A stretch of 64,000 nt of DNA. Source: Mesorhizobium carmichaelinearum (lineage in GTDB: Bacteria; Pseudomonadota; Alphaproteobacteria; Rhizobiales; Rhizobiaceae). The notes under the pieces were generated by a model. The model saw only the letters and a program-made list of their open reading frames with translations, had not been told where the DNA came from and did no database searches. The stretch's first letter is position 1; each line of letters starts with the position of its first letter. Below are positions 26,313 through 34,774 of this stretch, one piece after another. The DNA lies in NCBI RefSeq assembly GCF_900199455.1, contig NZ_FZQR01000002.1, positions 1-64,000 on the forward strand, read 5' to 3'. The position numbers and the translations under genes are program-made.

Positions 26313-27365
26313 TCAGCTATCCCTGTCGGAATGAAAACGCCGGAGACCCATCATAAGCGCGGTCATCGTCGCGCTCGCGCACGCTACCGCAAGGACGGCG
26401 ACCACGCCTGCAGAGTCGGATCTTGTCGTTGCGCGAAATGGGACGTTTGCTGCTGGCACAGCACTGTGAACCAGCGGGGCCAGATCCGACCTACTGCCGT
26501 GTCGAACGGAATAGGCGCGCGTGAATTCGGCGCCGAGAAGAAAAATTTCTGATGAGTAGTAAACCCAGAGGAGTATCACGAGCAGCCCACCGGCCGCCCC
26601 ATATGAGGACGCGACCGCGCTGGAGCCGATATACCAGCCGATAAGCGACTTCCCGAACGTGAACAGGGCAGCGGTGACAACGGCGCCAATGCCCACGTCG
26701 CGCCATTCGAGGGTTCGATCAGGCAAAACTTTGTAGATTGCGGCAAACATCCCCGAGATCAGAGCAAACGAAACGATCGCGTTGATCGTGCCAAGGACTA
26801 TTGTACCAAACGGCAGGTGAGCGTTGATGATATTTCCCAGCGCCGATATTGCTGCGCTGGCAACGAGGGACACGAGTAACATGAAACCGAGCGCGGCAAC
26901 CAACCCGAGACTTGCTGCACGAGCGCGGACCAGACGTGACAGGGAATTTCCCTGAGGTTCAACCTTCCAGATCGTGTTTAGCGATTGCTGCATTTCCCCA
27001 AAGACACCGGATGCCGCCACCAATAAGGTGACTACCCCTATCACCGCGGCCCAGCTTCCGGACAACCTATTCGAGGCGCTCTCCAGTGCTGTCTGGAGGA
27101 GATCCGCGCTTTCTGGGCCCATCAGCCCCGAAATCTGGGCAGACAAAGCCAATCTTGCAGCATCCTGACCAAAAACCAGTCCAGCGATAGCAACCACAAT
27201 CAGCAAAATGGGCGCCAACGAGGTGGTCGCGTAAAAAGCCATTGCCGCGCCGTGACTAAGAGCATTGTCGTTGACAAACCCGACTACGCTCTCTCTGACC
27301 AAGTCCCATGCATTTGTGATCGAGCGGCGCATTTTTGCGTCCATAGGTATTTGCAGCATTTTCAA
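26313..27365 (-). CDS. YihY/BrkB-family membrane protein 1
   Basis: A 350-residue inner membrane protein of the YihY/UPF0761 family (often mislabelled ribonuclease BN). Six hydrophobic spans are visible, with the family blocks ALSHGAAMAFYATTSLAPIL and SYGAAGGLLVILLWVYYSSE and the AEFTRAY near the end. Function unknown, possibly transport. A second, divergent member is at 41786-42856. Upstream, GGAAC-N16-CATT at 27380-27404 is a weak stress-promoter candidate. Confidence 0.85.
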   Translation of the reverse strand: MKMLQIPMDAKMRRSITNAWDLVRESVVGFVNDNALSHGAAMAFYATTSLAPILLIVVAIAGLVFGQDAARLALSAQISGLMGPESADLLQTALESASNRLSGSWAAVIGVVTLLVAASGVFGEMQQSLNTIWKVEPQGNSLSRLVRARAASLGLVAALGFMLLVSLVASAAISALGNIINAHLPFGTIVLGTINAIVSFALISGMFAAIYKVLPDRTLEWRDVGIGAVVTAALFTFGKSLIGWYIGSSAVASSYGAAGGLLVILLWVYYSSEIFLLGAEFTRAYSVRHGSRSDLAPLVHSAVPAANVPFRATTRSDSAGVVAVLAVACASATMTALMMGLRRFHSDRDS

Positions 27366-27456
27366 CAGCGTTCATTAGCAATGCGCCAGAACTTCCGGTG
27401 TTCCGATTAGTGCTCAGCACGCTATACGCGGTGTGGTTGTCCAGGCGCACCATCGC

Positions 27457-28119
27457 TTAGTCCTGATTGCCGCCATCCTTCGAGCCACCGAAATAATCGC
27501 CGGCTACAGCCATGAGCACCAAGAAAGCGGCGGAATACCTGGCGAAGCCGAAGGACTGCGCCGCTGCCAGTTTTGCACCGCGCGAATGCAGGCTAACGAA
27601 TTCGGAAGCGGCGCTCTGGAGTTCTTCTGCCGCTTTGCCGAAAAGCTCACGCTCTTTCCCGGTCGCCTTGAACGAACGACCGATAACGTGGCCGATCAAA
27701 AGCCCTCCCGCTGAACCGGCAAGTACCTTTGCCCGAGCCACGTTGCTGAGGCCCTTGCGCTGGCTCCCTACGTTCGGAACGCTTAGACGACCCGTGTGCT
27801 TGCCGCCGCTCGATATTTTCACGTGCGGCTCGGACGCGTTCACGAGACCGCTGGCGCCTTCAGCGCTTTTTCTGCCGGCATCAAAAACTGCTACGGCCCC
27901 CAAGGCTACCGCCGCCACCGTGCCGCCGTTTTGCTTGATGGCGTCTGAAACGCCACCAACGGCCCCGACCATCTTGTCCTTTGCGTACCGAGTGGTCACT
28001 TCGACCAGGTGATGGGGCTGCAGGCGCCGGCTTATCTCGGCGACAGGTGCAAACAAGGCCTGCCGTTCGATCCGCATTTGCCCCACGATCTCGCTGAGAT
28101 CATCGTTGCGTCGTGCCAT
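27457..28119 (-). CDS. DUF3618-like protein, last gene of membrane operon
   Basis: 220 residues. N-terminus MARRNDDLSEIVGQMRIERQ followed by ISRRLQPHHLVEVTTRYAKD resembles DUF3618, the partner of YqjE-like proteins. A central span (VAAVALGAVAVFDA) and a C-terminal hydrophobic segment (FARYSAAFLVLMAVAGDYF) suggest membrane association. Its start overlaps the end of the holin-like gene by 20 bases. Function unknown. Confidence 0.65.
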   Translation of the reverse strand: MARRNDDLSEIVGQMRIERQALFAPVAEISRRLQPHHLVEVTTRYAKDKMVGAVGGVSDAIKQNGGTVAAVALGAVAVFDAGRKSAEGASGLVNASEPHVKISSGGKHTGRLSVPNVGSQRKGLSNVARAKVLAGSAGGLLIGHVIGRSFKATGKERELFGKAAEELQSAASEFVSLHSRGAKLAAAQSFGFARYSAAFLVLMAVAGDYFGGSKDGGNQD

Positions 28120-28513
28120 AACGGATCCCCTGCTTCAATGCAGCCAGATCGCTGCGCACCTGGTTGACGGTCTCGATAGGCGTTACGGTCCATCCCACCA
28201 GCGCTCGCTTGGCCAAATAAAGAGAGAGCAAGCCCCCGGCAATCAAAACGACGCCAACTATCAGACAGGAAAACATCGCGCCTATACCAAAATAGATCAT
28301 CGCCAGGATGAGAAACTCTACGAAAGCGAAAGCTCCCAAGACAAAGAAGATGCCGGCTGCCACCCCGCATGCGCCGGAGGAGGCGACGGCCGATGCCTTG
28401 CTTCTCATTTCCGCTTCAAGCAGGCGCAAATCCAAGCGCATCAACGAGGCGATTTTTTCCAGCGCTTCGTTGATGATGCCGGCGAAGGGCTGACGATCTA
28501 TCCCATCATCCAT
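28100..28513 (-). CDS. Phage-holin-III-like/YqjE-like membrane protein
   Basis: 137 residues with a cytoplasmic helix (ALEKIASLMRLDLRLLEAEM) and two membrane spans around residues 45-110. This matches the Phage_holin_3_6/YqjE family, which in Proteobacteria is encoded with YqjD and DUF3618-type proteins and is induced in stress and stationary phase. Middle gene of the operon 29045-27457. Confidence 0.75.
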   Translation of the reverse strand: MDDGIDRQPFAGIINEALEKIASLMRLDLRLLEAEMRSKASAVASSGACGVAAGIFFVLGAFAFVEFLILAMIYFGIGAMFSCLIVGVVLIAGGLLSLYLAKRALVGWTVTPIETVNQVRSDLAALKQGIRYGTTQR

Positions 28514-28526
28514 CTGAGGACTCCTC

Positions 28527-29045
28527 TCAGGAGCGATTCGAACTGCCCATGATGCGGGTCAGCACCACACCAGCGAGGATTCCCACTCCGAAGAACGCCG
28601 CCGGTTGGCGCTGTGCGAATTTGGTAACGGACTCGAGCAATTCCCCGACGTTTCGATCTCTTATGTCCGTGGAGATTCGTTCGACGCCTTCGGCCGCACT
28701 ACGGACCATGCCCGCGACCTGAGGCGACTGCTTTTCTATGCCGTCAGCAGCCTCCTTGACAGAATGCGCGATGTTGGCAATGGCGTCGGCACCAGCGGTT
28801 TTGTTCGTCTCGACTGCTTCCTTGAACGCGCCCGCCGCATCGGAGACGACTGAGCCGGCATAATCCCTAGCATCGGTCGAAACAGAGGCCGCAGCGGTTT
28901 TCAAGTGGGTCGCGGTCTCGGACGCGCTTGTCTTCAACTTGTTGAGGGCCTCCTTGCTGTTACCGGCACCGCTATCGTCGGCCCGCCACTCATTCTCGTT
29001 CGGTACACTGGACCCGGGGAAGCCGCTTGTCTCTGGCGTGTTCAC
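28527..29045 (-). CDS. YqjD-like stress membrane-anchor protein
   Basis: 172 residues: a polar N-terminus, a long Ala/Thr-rich amphipathic helix region (e.g. KLKTSASETATHLKTAAASV), and a C-terminal membrane anchor PAAFFGVGILAGVVLTRIMG. This is the plan of ElaB/YqjD proteins and of rhizobial nutrient-deprivation-induced proteins. First gene of a three-gene operon under a stress promoter at 29074-29098. Confidence 0.7.
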   Translation of the reverse strand: MNTPETSGFPGSSVPNENEWRADDSGAGNSKEALNKLKTSASETATHLKTAAASVSTDARDYAGSVVSDAAGAFKEAVETNKTAGADAIANIAHSVKEAADGIEKQSPQVAGMVRSAAEGVERISTDIRDRNVGELLESVTKFAQRQPAAFFGVGILAGVVLTRIMGSSNRS

Positions 29046-29073
29046 AATGTTTCACTCCTGTTGTTTTAAAATG

Positions 29074-29098
29074 AACTTCGCCATCAGCGTGCGGTTCC
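29074..29098 (-). promoter_or_regulatory. Putative sigma-EcfG promoter of YqjD-like operon
   Basis: Minus strand GGAAC-N16-AGTT, 28 bases before ATG 29045. Confidence 0.68.
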
Positions 29099-29321
29099 TG
29101 CCTTCGCAGAATATTCCCATTGCACCTCTCCACTGAAGGCTGGCTTCGTGCGGTAAGCGTGAGCCCGGTCCGGAGCTCGTCTCGAATAAACACGGGGCGA
29201 GACCTCGGTGGCGTGGAACAACTCAGAAATCGCGGTTTGTCGTAAGGCAACCTGCGCCGCGTTTGCGGTCCAACCTAGTCGGCGGCCGGCGGTCACGCCG
29301 ACGCGATCCGCTCCATGATCT

Positions 29322-29412
29322 CAGGCCGGTACTGATTTGACTCGCTAACCGATTGTCGGAAGCGTACAGTTCGTTCGTCGCCCGCCTCCAATGGCAAACG
29401 GGCGCTTGAAAG
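29322..29412 (+). repeat. ~90-bp conserved leader element, copy 2
   Basis: Counterpart of 8985-9075, with the same TTGACTCGCTAACC and GTCGGAAGCGTACA blocks and the CGCCCG/CGGGCG stem, ending 38 bases before ATG 29450. Confidence 0.65.
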
Positions 29413-29449
29413 AGTCGATCACGCTTTCGCCCAATCGGGAGTATGCGAG

Positions 29450-29668
29450 ATGACCATTCGCGGAACGGCTGACGAAATACGGTTGGCAACACTTACCAGG
29501 ATTTTGGACGACTATTGCGAGCAAGCTGGCATTGAGGGCTCGCACCCGGCGCGTGAGCATTTGGCACGCCGCTTGATCGCTCTATTCAGCGGCGGCATCG
29601 ATAGACCGGACGATATCCGGATGGCTCTCGACAGTGCATCGAATGGTTGGCAGACCAATCATATTTGA
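29450..29668 (+). CDS. 72-residue hypothetical protein (LIALF family)
   Basis: Acidic helical protein: LTRILDDYCEQAGIEGSHPA, then REHLARRLIALFSGGIDRPD. The protein at 38798-39034 has the same helix-loop-helix pattern (ALELIRLFQTGMASGDML). Preceded by the ~90-bp leader. Function unknown. Confidence 0.6.
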   Translation: MTIRGTADEIRLATLTRILDDYCEQAGIEGSHPAREHLARRLIALFSGGIDRPDDIRMALDSASNGWQTNHI

Positions 29669-29778
29669 TCAGGTGTTACCAGTCATAGGGGCTACAGCAC
29701 ACTCGTAACAGCCTCCGCCTTCCGTAGACGCTTCGATCGCCCCAGCGTTGTCCGCGAATTTCGCGCAGCTGTCGTATT

Positions 29779-30001
29779 CTATTCCGGCCTGCCAGGCACG
29801 AAGTGGACGATCGCGTCGAGGAGGGTGCGATAGAGGCTATCGACTTCCTCATCTATCTCATCCCGCTTAATGCCCACCGACTTCGCGTCCGCGATAAGCT
29901 TTTTGTGTGAGTTCATCGACGGAAATGACGTCGGCCTTCGTCGTTTCCAGAATGTTGTTGGCTATCCACTGATCGAGAAAGTTGATTCCGCGTGCGCTCA
30001 T
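29779..30001 (-). pseudogene. DUF768 gene with +1 frameshift, cassette D
   Basis: MSARGINFLDQWIANNILET then TKADVISVDELTQK is intact; one extra A in a run of five shifts the frame, and the remainder LIADAKSVGIKRDEIDEEVD / SLYRTLLDAIVHFVPG is in the next frame. 223 bases, one more than a multiple of three. Confidence 0.78.
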
Positions 30002-30080
30002 CAGGTCACAAGCTCGATCGATCCCGTAGGTTCCGGATCGAACTTCATAGAGAGGCCGCGGGATACCGCCGTGTCGACGA

Positions 30081-30248
30081 TCAGCGCTTCGATTCATCGC
30101 GGTTTATGAATATGCCCACAATGGAAGCGAGATCATCCTCTTGGCCGATGGCCAAGATCACTTCCGCACCGATATTGCGGGCAGCTTGGATCGCCCGTCT
30201 CCCGCAAAAAATATCGCGCAGAACTGAACATCTGACAAGCCAAACCGC
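30081..30248 (-). pseudogene. Possible remnant coding segment
   Basis: The frame following the stop at 30249 reads IQAARNIGAEVILAIGQEDD / LASIVGIFINRDESKR, which looks protein-like but has no start codon. Perhaps the 3-prime end of a lost gene. Confidence 0.35.
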
Positions 30249-30497
30249 TCAGTTCGGCTCACTGACTACGGCTTCGTCCACCTCTGCCTCCATCTGGTCG
30301 CCAATAGATTTGGCCTTGGCGATGCCAACAAGAGGGGCGTCGTCAAAGCCTTACAGCTCGTCAAAGCCTTACAGCCATGCGTCGGCATATTCCTCCCAGA
30401 AACAGGGCACAACGCGCTCACTTCCGTTCTTGTGTGCTTGTGCGCCATACATCCGTGCGTATGTGACACGTTCCTGGTCCTTCTTGGGCACGGCCAT
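30249..30497 (-). pseudogene. Small gene broken by TAA inside an 18-bp tandem duplication
   Basis: From ATG 30497 (RBS GGAGGTGAG): MAVPKKDQERVTYARMYGAQ, AHKNGSERVVPCFWEEYADA, WL, TAA, GFDEL, TAA, GFDDAPLVGIAKAKSIGDQM ... VSEPN. The whole 83-codon frame is otherwise open, and the two TAA codons come from one 18-bp unit duplicated at 30341-30376. Family not recognised. Confidence 0.6.
30341..30376. repeat. 18-bp tandem duplication
   Basis: Two adjacent 18-bp units differing at one base (CGTCAAAGCCTTACAGCT and ...GCC), inside the broken gene 30249-30497. Confidence 0.85.
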
Positions 30498-30691
30498 TTT
30501 CTCACCTCCTCGAACGTTGCTGACTAAAAGCGGTGCGCCCGCCCAAGATACCAGTCGAAACATTCGCCAACCCGGTCCCTAACCTGGCTTCATCGATCCC
30601 GTGAAGGCGGCCATTTGCGCCTTCCTAGTCGCCATGCGGCTTTTCCCGGCTGCCTCGACGATTTGAGAAGAACAACCGAGCCGAATAGTTC

Positions 30692-30859
30692 TCATGTTTG
30701 GCCCTTTTTAAGCATCCGGGCCTCCCGCACGATGGAAGCATAATCGTAGCCGACCATGGCGATCAGCTCTCGAACCTGCGCCTCCGAAATCCTCGTCTCA
30801 AGCGCCAACTTGCGCACAAACTCGGCTCTCCTATCGAAGGGTTCAGATTCTTCAGCCAT
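30692..30859 (-). CDS. MAEE-family 55-residue protein, intact copy
   Basis: MAEESEPFDRRAEFVRKLAL, ETRISEAQVRELIAMVGYDY, ASIVREARMLKKGQT. Helical, with a turn like the DUF3606 pattern. The intact reference for the frameshifted copy at 7194-7360. It lies 30 bases after the RRIDK-type remnant, keeping the cassette order. Function unknown. Confidence 0.62.
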   Translation of the reverse strand: MAEESEPFDRRAEFVRKLALETRISEAQVRELIAMVGYDYASIVREARMLKKGQT

Positions 30860-30889
30860 TGAGGTTCAATTCCCCACCGGCTCAAAGGT

Positions 30890-31143
30890 TCATTCCGGCT
30901 TAGACGAAGAGACGGCTGGCGATCGAGACGACTCCGCCTCGGTGGTGTTCCGTGGTAAATTTCTTGCGTCAGATGGGCGATGCTTCGGCGAGCCCGCCTT
31001 ATCGACGGGGGCTCCCACAGACAGGCGCCGGGCGCGCAGGCGATCAGTCTTCGCGTTGCGAATCTGCCGCTCTGCTTCAATCGTCAGTTTTGACTCCCGG
31101 TCGGCACGCTCCGATTGCCCTTGTCGACTCGTCTTTGGATCAC
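30890..31143 (-). pseudogene. RRIDK-family gene, frameshifted, cassette D
   Basis: GTG 31143 gives VIQRRVDKG, then a one-base shift; the next frame continues SERADRESKLTIEAERQIRN / AKTDRLRARRLSVGAPVDKA and ends at TGA 30890 with a longer Ser/Pro tail than the paralogues. Confidence 0.68.
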
Positions 31144-31332
31144 GAAAGCCTCCCGGCTCACCGAACCTTGCATGCCAATCCGCTGAAAATGTTCCTTCGC
31201 GGGATCAAGACGTTACAGTTCGGTCGCCAACCAGAAGGAGAGCGCCATAGGGTCGGCCGCCTGCAATTGGTCGACGATGGCTTGCCAACCAGACAGCGTC
31301 AATTTGGGGAACTTCGGCGCCAAAGTGGAACC

Positions 31333-31357
31333 GGAACCATTTCACTTTGCCGACGTT
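31333..31357 (+). promoter_or_regulatory. Putative sigma-EcfG promoter of HWE kinase
   Basis: GGAAC-N16-CGTT, exact consensus, 46 bases before ATG 31404. It also excludes the in-frame ATG at 31347 as start. Confidence 0.75.
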
Positions 31358-31403
31358 CCACAAGGTTACTGAGCGGTTGGGAATTAAGCGCAATGGAAGC
31401 CCA

Positions 31404-33200
31404 GTTATGACGGAGCTAATGTCGGGGCTTGGCCAGCACGCGGTAGATTATGAAGATTTTTTTGAGAACGGGGGGATTGGTTTGCATGTCGTTGACCGTG
31501 CTGGACGCATTCTTCACGCCAACAGAGCCGAATTGAAACTGTTGGGGTATGACGCCGCCGATTACATCGGTCGTGACATCGCCAGCTTCCACGCTGATGA
31601 GGATGCCATTGATGATATCCTCGCTCGTCTTTCGCGCGGCGAAGTCGTCGAACGCTATCCCGCTAGGCTCCGCGCCCGTGACGGCTCCATCAAGCATGTG
31701 GAAATAAGTTCAAGCGGCCAGTTCGAAAACGGCGAACTCGTGCATACGCGTTGTTTCACTGTCGACGTATCGCAAATCAAATCCGTCGAGCGGGCGATGA
31801 CCCAAAAAGAGGCCCGCTACCACCAAATACTGGATGCATTGCCAGTTGCCATCTATACAACAGATGCACGAGGTATAATTACCTACTTTAACAGAGCTGC
31901 TGCCGAACTTGCCGGCCGGGAACCGAAGATCGGCCAAGATCAATGGTGCGTCACTTTCAAGCTGTTCACTGTCGACGGCAAGGCAATGCCGCATGACCAA
32001 TGTCCCATGGCGATCACACTCAAAGAGGGCCGCCCTGTCCGGAACGTCGAAGCAATTGCCCAGCGCCCGGATGGAAGCTTTTTTCCGTTCCTGCCGTTTC
32101 CCACTCCATTGCGGGACGAGCACGGACAGCTCACTGGCGCCGTCAACATGCTCCTGGATCTGACGGACCGGAAAAGAGGCGAAGACGCCGTCCAGCACTT
32201 ATCTGCGATTGTAGAATCGTCCTTCGATGCGATTGTTAGCAAGGATTTGGACGGGTTTATAAGGAGTTGGAACAGAGGCGCGGAGCGGCTGTTTGGATAT
32301 GCGCCCGCCGAAGCTATCGGGCAGCATATCGGCATGCTGATCCCGCCCGACCACCACGATGAGGAGCCAAGGATCCTTGAGCGTCTAAGGCGCGGCGAGC
32401 GGATCGAGAGCTATGAGACAATCCGCCAGAAGAAGGACGGACAACTGGTGCCGGTCTCTCTGACCATTTCGCCAGTCCGTGACGCCACAGGGCGCATCGT
32501 CGGCGCTTCAAAGATAGCACGCGACATAACCGTGACCAAGGAGAACGAACATCGCATCCGGATGCTGATGCGCGAGGTCAATCACCGCGTAAAGAACCAG
32601 TACTCGGTGATCCTTTCAATGATCCGCGAGACTAACAAGCGGTCCCAGAGTCCCTACGACTTTGAAAAGCAGGTGCGGGAGCGCATCATGGCCCTGTCGA
32701 GGTCTCATGATCTGTTGGTCTCGGCCGACTGGAAAGGCGCCACGGTCTCCGATCTGCTGGCGGCCCAAGCCAAACCCTTCGGCCGGGAAGACGCAATTAC
32801 CATGGAAGGCCCACCGATCAGGCTCAGTCCCAATGCCGTCCAATATCTCGGCATCGCTTTTCATGAATTATGCACAAACTCTGCCAAGTATGGAGCGTTG
32901 TCCGGCAGCCAGGGCACTATCGCAGTGACTTGGGGCATTACGGGTGAGCAAGGCAATCGAACATTGAAGCTGATTTGGTCTGAGGAGGATGGTCCTCGGG
33001 TCAATTCAATCGCGAGGAATGGCTTTGGCAGCGTCGTGCTTAAGCGTGTTGCCCCGCAGGCATTGAGTGGAACCAGCGACCTGAAGTACGGCGCCAATAA
33101 TGTGGTCTGGACGCTCGAGGCGCCGGCACCTTTCGTCGAGGCCTCACTGTTCGATGACCGCGGTACGGACTGCGATTTGAGGGATAGTGCATCACTCTAA
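31404..33200 (+). CDS. PAS-PAS-PAS HWE-type histidine kinase
   Basis: 598 residues, soluble. Three PAS domains (~15-130, ~145-265, ~275-385, the second with two Cys and the third with a PAC ending ASKIARDITVTKENE), then an HWE dimerisation domain with REVNHRVKNQYSVILSM (phospho-His about residue 394), an N box HELCTNSAKYGALS, the WSEEDGP block and a G box NGFGSVVLKR. HWE kinases of alphaproteobacteria include those that phosphorylate PhyR in the general stress cascade, so an HWE kinase transcribed from a sigma-EcfG promoter could feed back on that cascade; this link is inference. No adjacent response regulator. Confidence 0.88.
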   Translation, partial: VMTELMSGLGQHAVDYEDFFENGGIGLHVVDRAGRILHANRAELKLLGYDAADYIGRDIASFHADEDAIDDILARLSRGEVVERYPARLRARDGSIKHVEISSSGQFENGELVHTRCFTVDVSQIKSVERAMTQKEARYHQILDALPVAIYTTDARGIITYFNRAAAELAGREPKIGQDQWCVTFKLFTVDGKAMPHDQCPMAITLKEGRPVRNVEAIAQRPDGSFFPFLPFPTPLRDEHGQLTGAVNMLLDLTDRKRGEDAVQHLSAIVESSFDAIVSKDLDGFIRSWNRGAERLFGYAPAEAIGQHIGMLIPPDHHDEEPRILERLRRGERIESYETIRQKKDGQLVPVSLTISPVRDATGRIVGASKIARDITVTKENEHRIRMLMREVNHRVKNQYSVILSMIRETNKRSQSPYDFEKQVRERIMALSRSHDLLVSADWKGATVSDLLAAQAKPFGREDAITMEGPPIRLSPNAVQYLGIAFHELCTNSAKYGALSGSQGTIAVTWGITGEQGNRTLKLIWSEEDGPRVNSIARNGFGSVVLKRVAPQALSGTSDLKYGANNVVWTLEAPAPFVEASLFDDRGTDCDLRDSASL

Positions 33201-33261
33201 GCTGCAGCGGCCTCTCATCCAGTTCCCGCCGGCGGGAGGATGGTCCGCTGACACGGCGCCT

Positions 33262-34485
33262 TTACCGCACCGAAACCTCCCGCTTGTCCAAAGCAAAACG
33301 CCGGCAATGCTCGAGATAGGCGACTTCGTGATCGGCGAGCAGATCAATGACGCTCGCCCAAAGCCAAGATGGCGTATCCATCTCGCTGCCATCAGAGCGA
33401 AGCAACTCTTTGGTCCAAAGGCGCCACGTGCCGGCATCCATCTGTCTGCGATGAGCTTTGCCGACAATACCACCGAGATGGCGGGCTATGGCCTCGATCT
33501 GCATGCTGTTCAGACGGTCTATTTCCAATTTGAGATCTTGCGGTGTCACTTCACGCACGAACACCGGCCTACCCATCACTGTCCCTGACAGCATCCGCTC
33601 ACCCAAATGTGGGGACAGCGCCCTTGCGCCTGCAATGACACGTTCGGCGTGGCCACGGGGCATGGTGGCATCAGGGCTGGACGGGGCAACCGCTGTGGTT
33701 GCCTCCTTCAGGTCAAGCAACGCCATCCGGCTATGCCTCCCCTGCACCAAGGCAGCGTAGCGGAGATGGCCGAGGGAACTGCACCCTTTGATCCAGTATG
33801 CAGCGTCCAGTACCTTCAATTTGCCCCTTCTCGCCTTGTCGACGTCGGGCGATAGGCGCGACACATCGGTGCTCTGAACGAATGTGAGCACCTGATGCCG
33901 TTCACCGCGATGAAGAGGCCAAAAGCGCTTGCTACGCGGCAAAACAGCGCTCATCGTCTCCAACCGTTCCATCGCCAGAGCGTGCCAGCGGCGACGGACC
34001 GCATGCTGTATCAAACTCCGTAGAGTCTTCGGCTTTGTTTGAGAGTCCCGTCCTTTGTCAGGGCCTCGAGAGGCCGACACATAGCCAACGAGAAGTTGGA
34101 CGAGCATGCGTGCCGTTGTCACTCCAGGCAGATCCGAACTGCGAATAGCCGACGCCAGCGAGAGCCCCAATCGGACCAGATCATGGGCCGGGTTGCCGAT
34201 GACGGTTTGGTCGAAATCGCGGATTTGAATGTCGACGTTCCCCTCCAGATCCGCCAAGGCGCCAAGATTGCCGAGATGGCAATCACCGCAAATCCATATT
34301 GCCGGGCCCTGCGGCAGCGCCGAGCCGTTTCTGCCAAGCCATTCATAGAACCTGATGACGCTGCCGCGCACATAGGCGTGAGGTGATTGCGCCATTTTCC
34401 GGTTGCGGACGCGCTCAAGATAACCCTTACGATCTTTAAAATTCACTGAGTTCTCTCGGTATGCCGCGCGACCGATAGCGGCCAA
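33262..34485 (-). CDS. DUF2252 protein
   Basis: 407 residues of DUF2252, a kinase-fold-like family of unknown activity. Characteristic blocks: RKMAQSPHAYVRGSVIRFYE, WICGDCHLGNLGAL (the catalytic-loop-like segment) and VDIQIRDFDQTVIGNPAHDL. Start ATG 34485 is uncertain because a second frame in the same stretch (to 34436) also looks protein-like. Isolated gene between two unrelated ones. Confidence 0.8.
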   Translation of the reverse strand: MAAIGRAAYRENSVNFKDRKGYLERVRNRKMAQSPHAYVRGSVIRFYEWLGRNGSALPQGPAIWICGDCHLGNLGALADLEGNVDIQIRDFDQTVIGNPAHDLVRLGLSLASAIRSSDLPGVTTARMLVQLLVGYVSASRGPDKGRDSQTKPKTLRSLIQHAVRRRWHALAMERLETMSAVLPRSKRFWPLHRGERHQVLTFVQSTDVSRLSPDVDKARRGKLKVLDAAYWIKGCSSLGHLRYAALVQGRHSRMALLDLKEATTAVAPSSPDATMPRGHAERVIAGARALSPHLGERMLSGTVMGRPVFVREVTPQDLKLEIDRLNSMQIEAIARHLGGIVGKAHRRQMDAGTWRLWTKELLRSDGSEMDTPSWLWASVIDLLADHEVAYLEHCRRFALDKREVSVR

Positions 34486-34774
34486 GCGGAATCTGTCGTC
34501 GCTCTCCCGGCCCCATCCTGCGGCATGCCTTCAGCGTAGCGTGTGCCTCGCCGATTGCCTTTGAACGCGCGCGGTCCATATTGTTCAGCTCTCTTGCTAG
34601 AGCCGGTATTATGTCAAAGCTCGGCGGCCTCGAAGCGGAGCTTGGTCATTGGTATCTCCTATTTCGATGCAATGTCCGGATCGGCTTTGCGTTCCAAAAA
34701 TCGCTTCGCATCCTTCTGTCCCAGAGGACCGAGCCTGCGTGCGACTCTCTTGTCGAACCACCAACCATCCCCTG
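34486..34774. other. Intergenic stretch, no supported gene
   Basis: No recognisable gene. A minus-strand frame (MDRARSKAIGEAHATLKACR...) running to 34436 is open and might be a small or broken gene. Confidence 0.4.

Noticed and set aside
33187..33588. 133-residue plus-strand gene
   Set aside because: Antisense to the end of the DUF2252 gene, which has clear family blocks.
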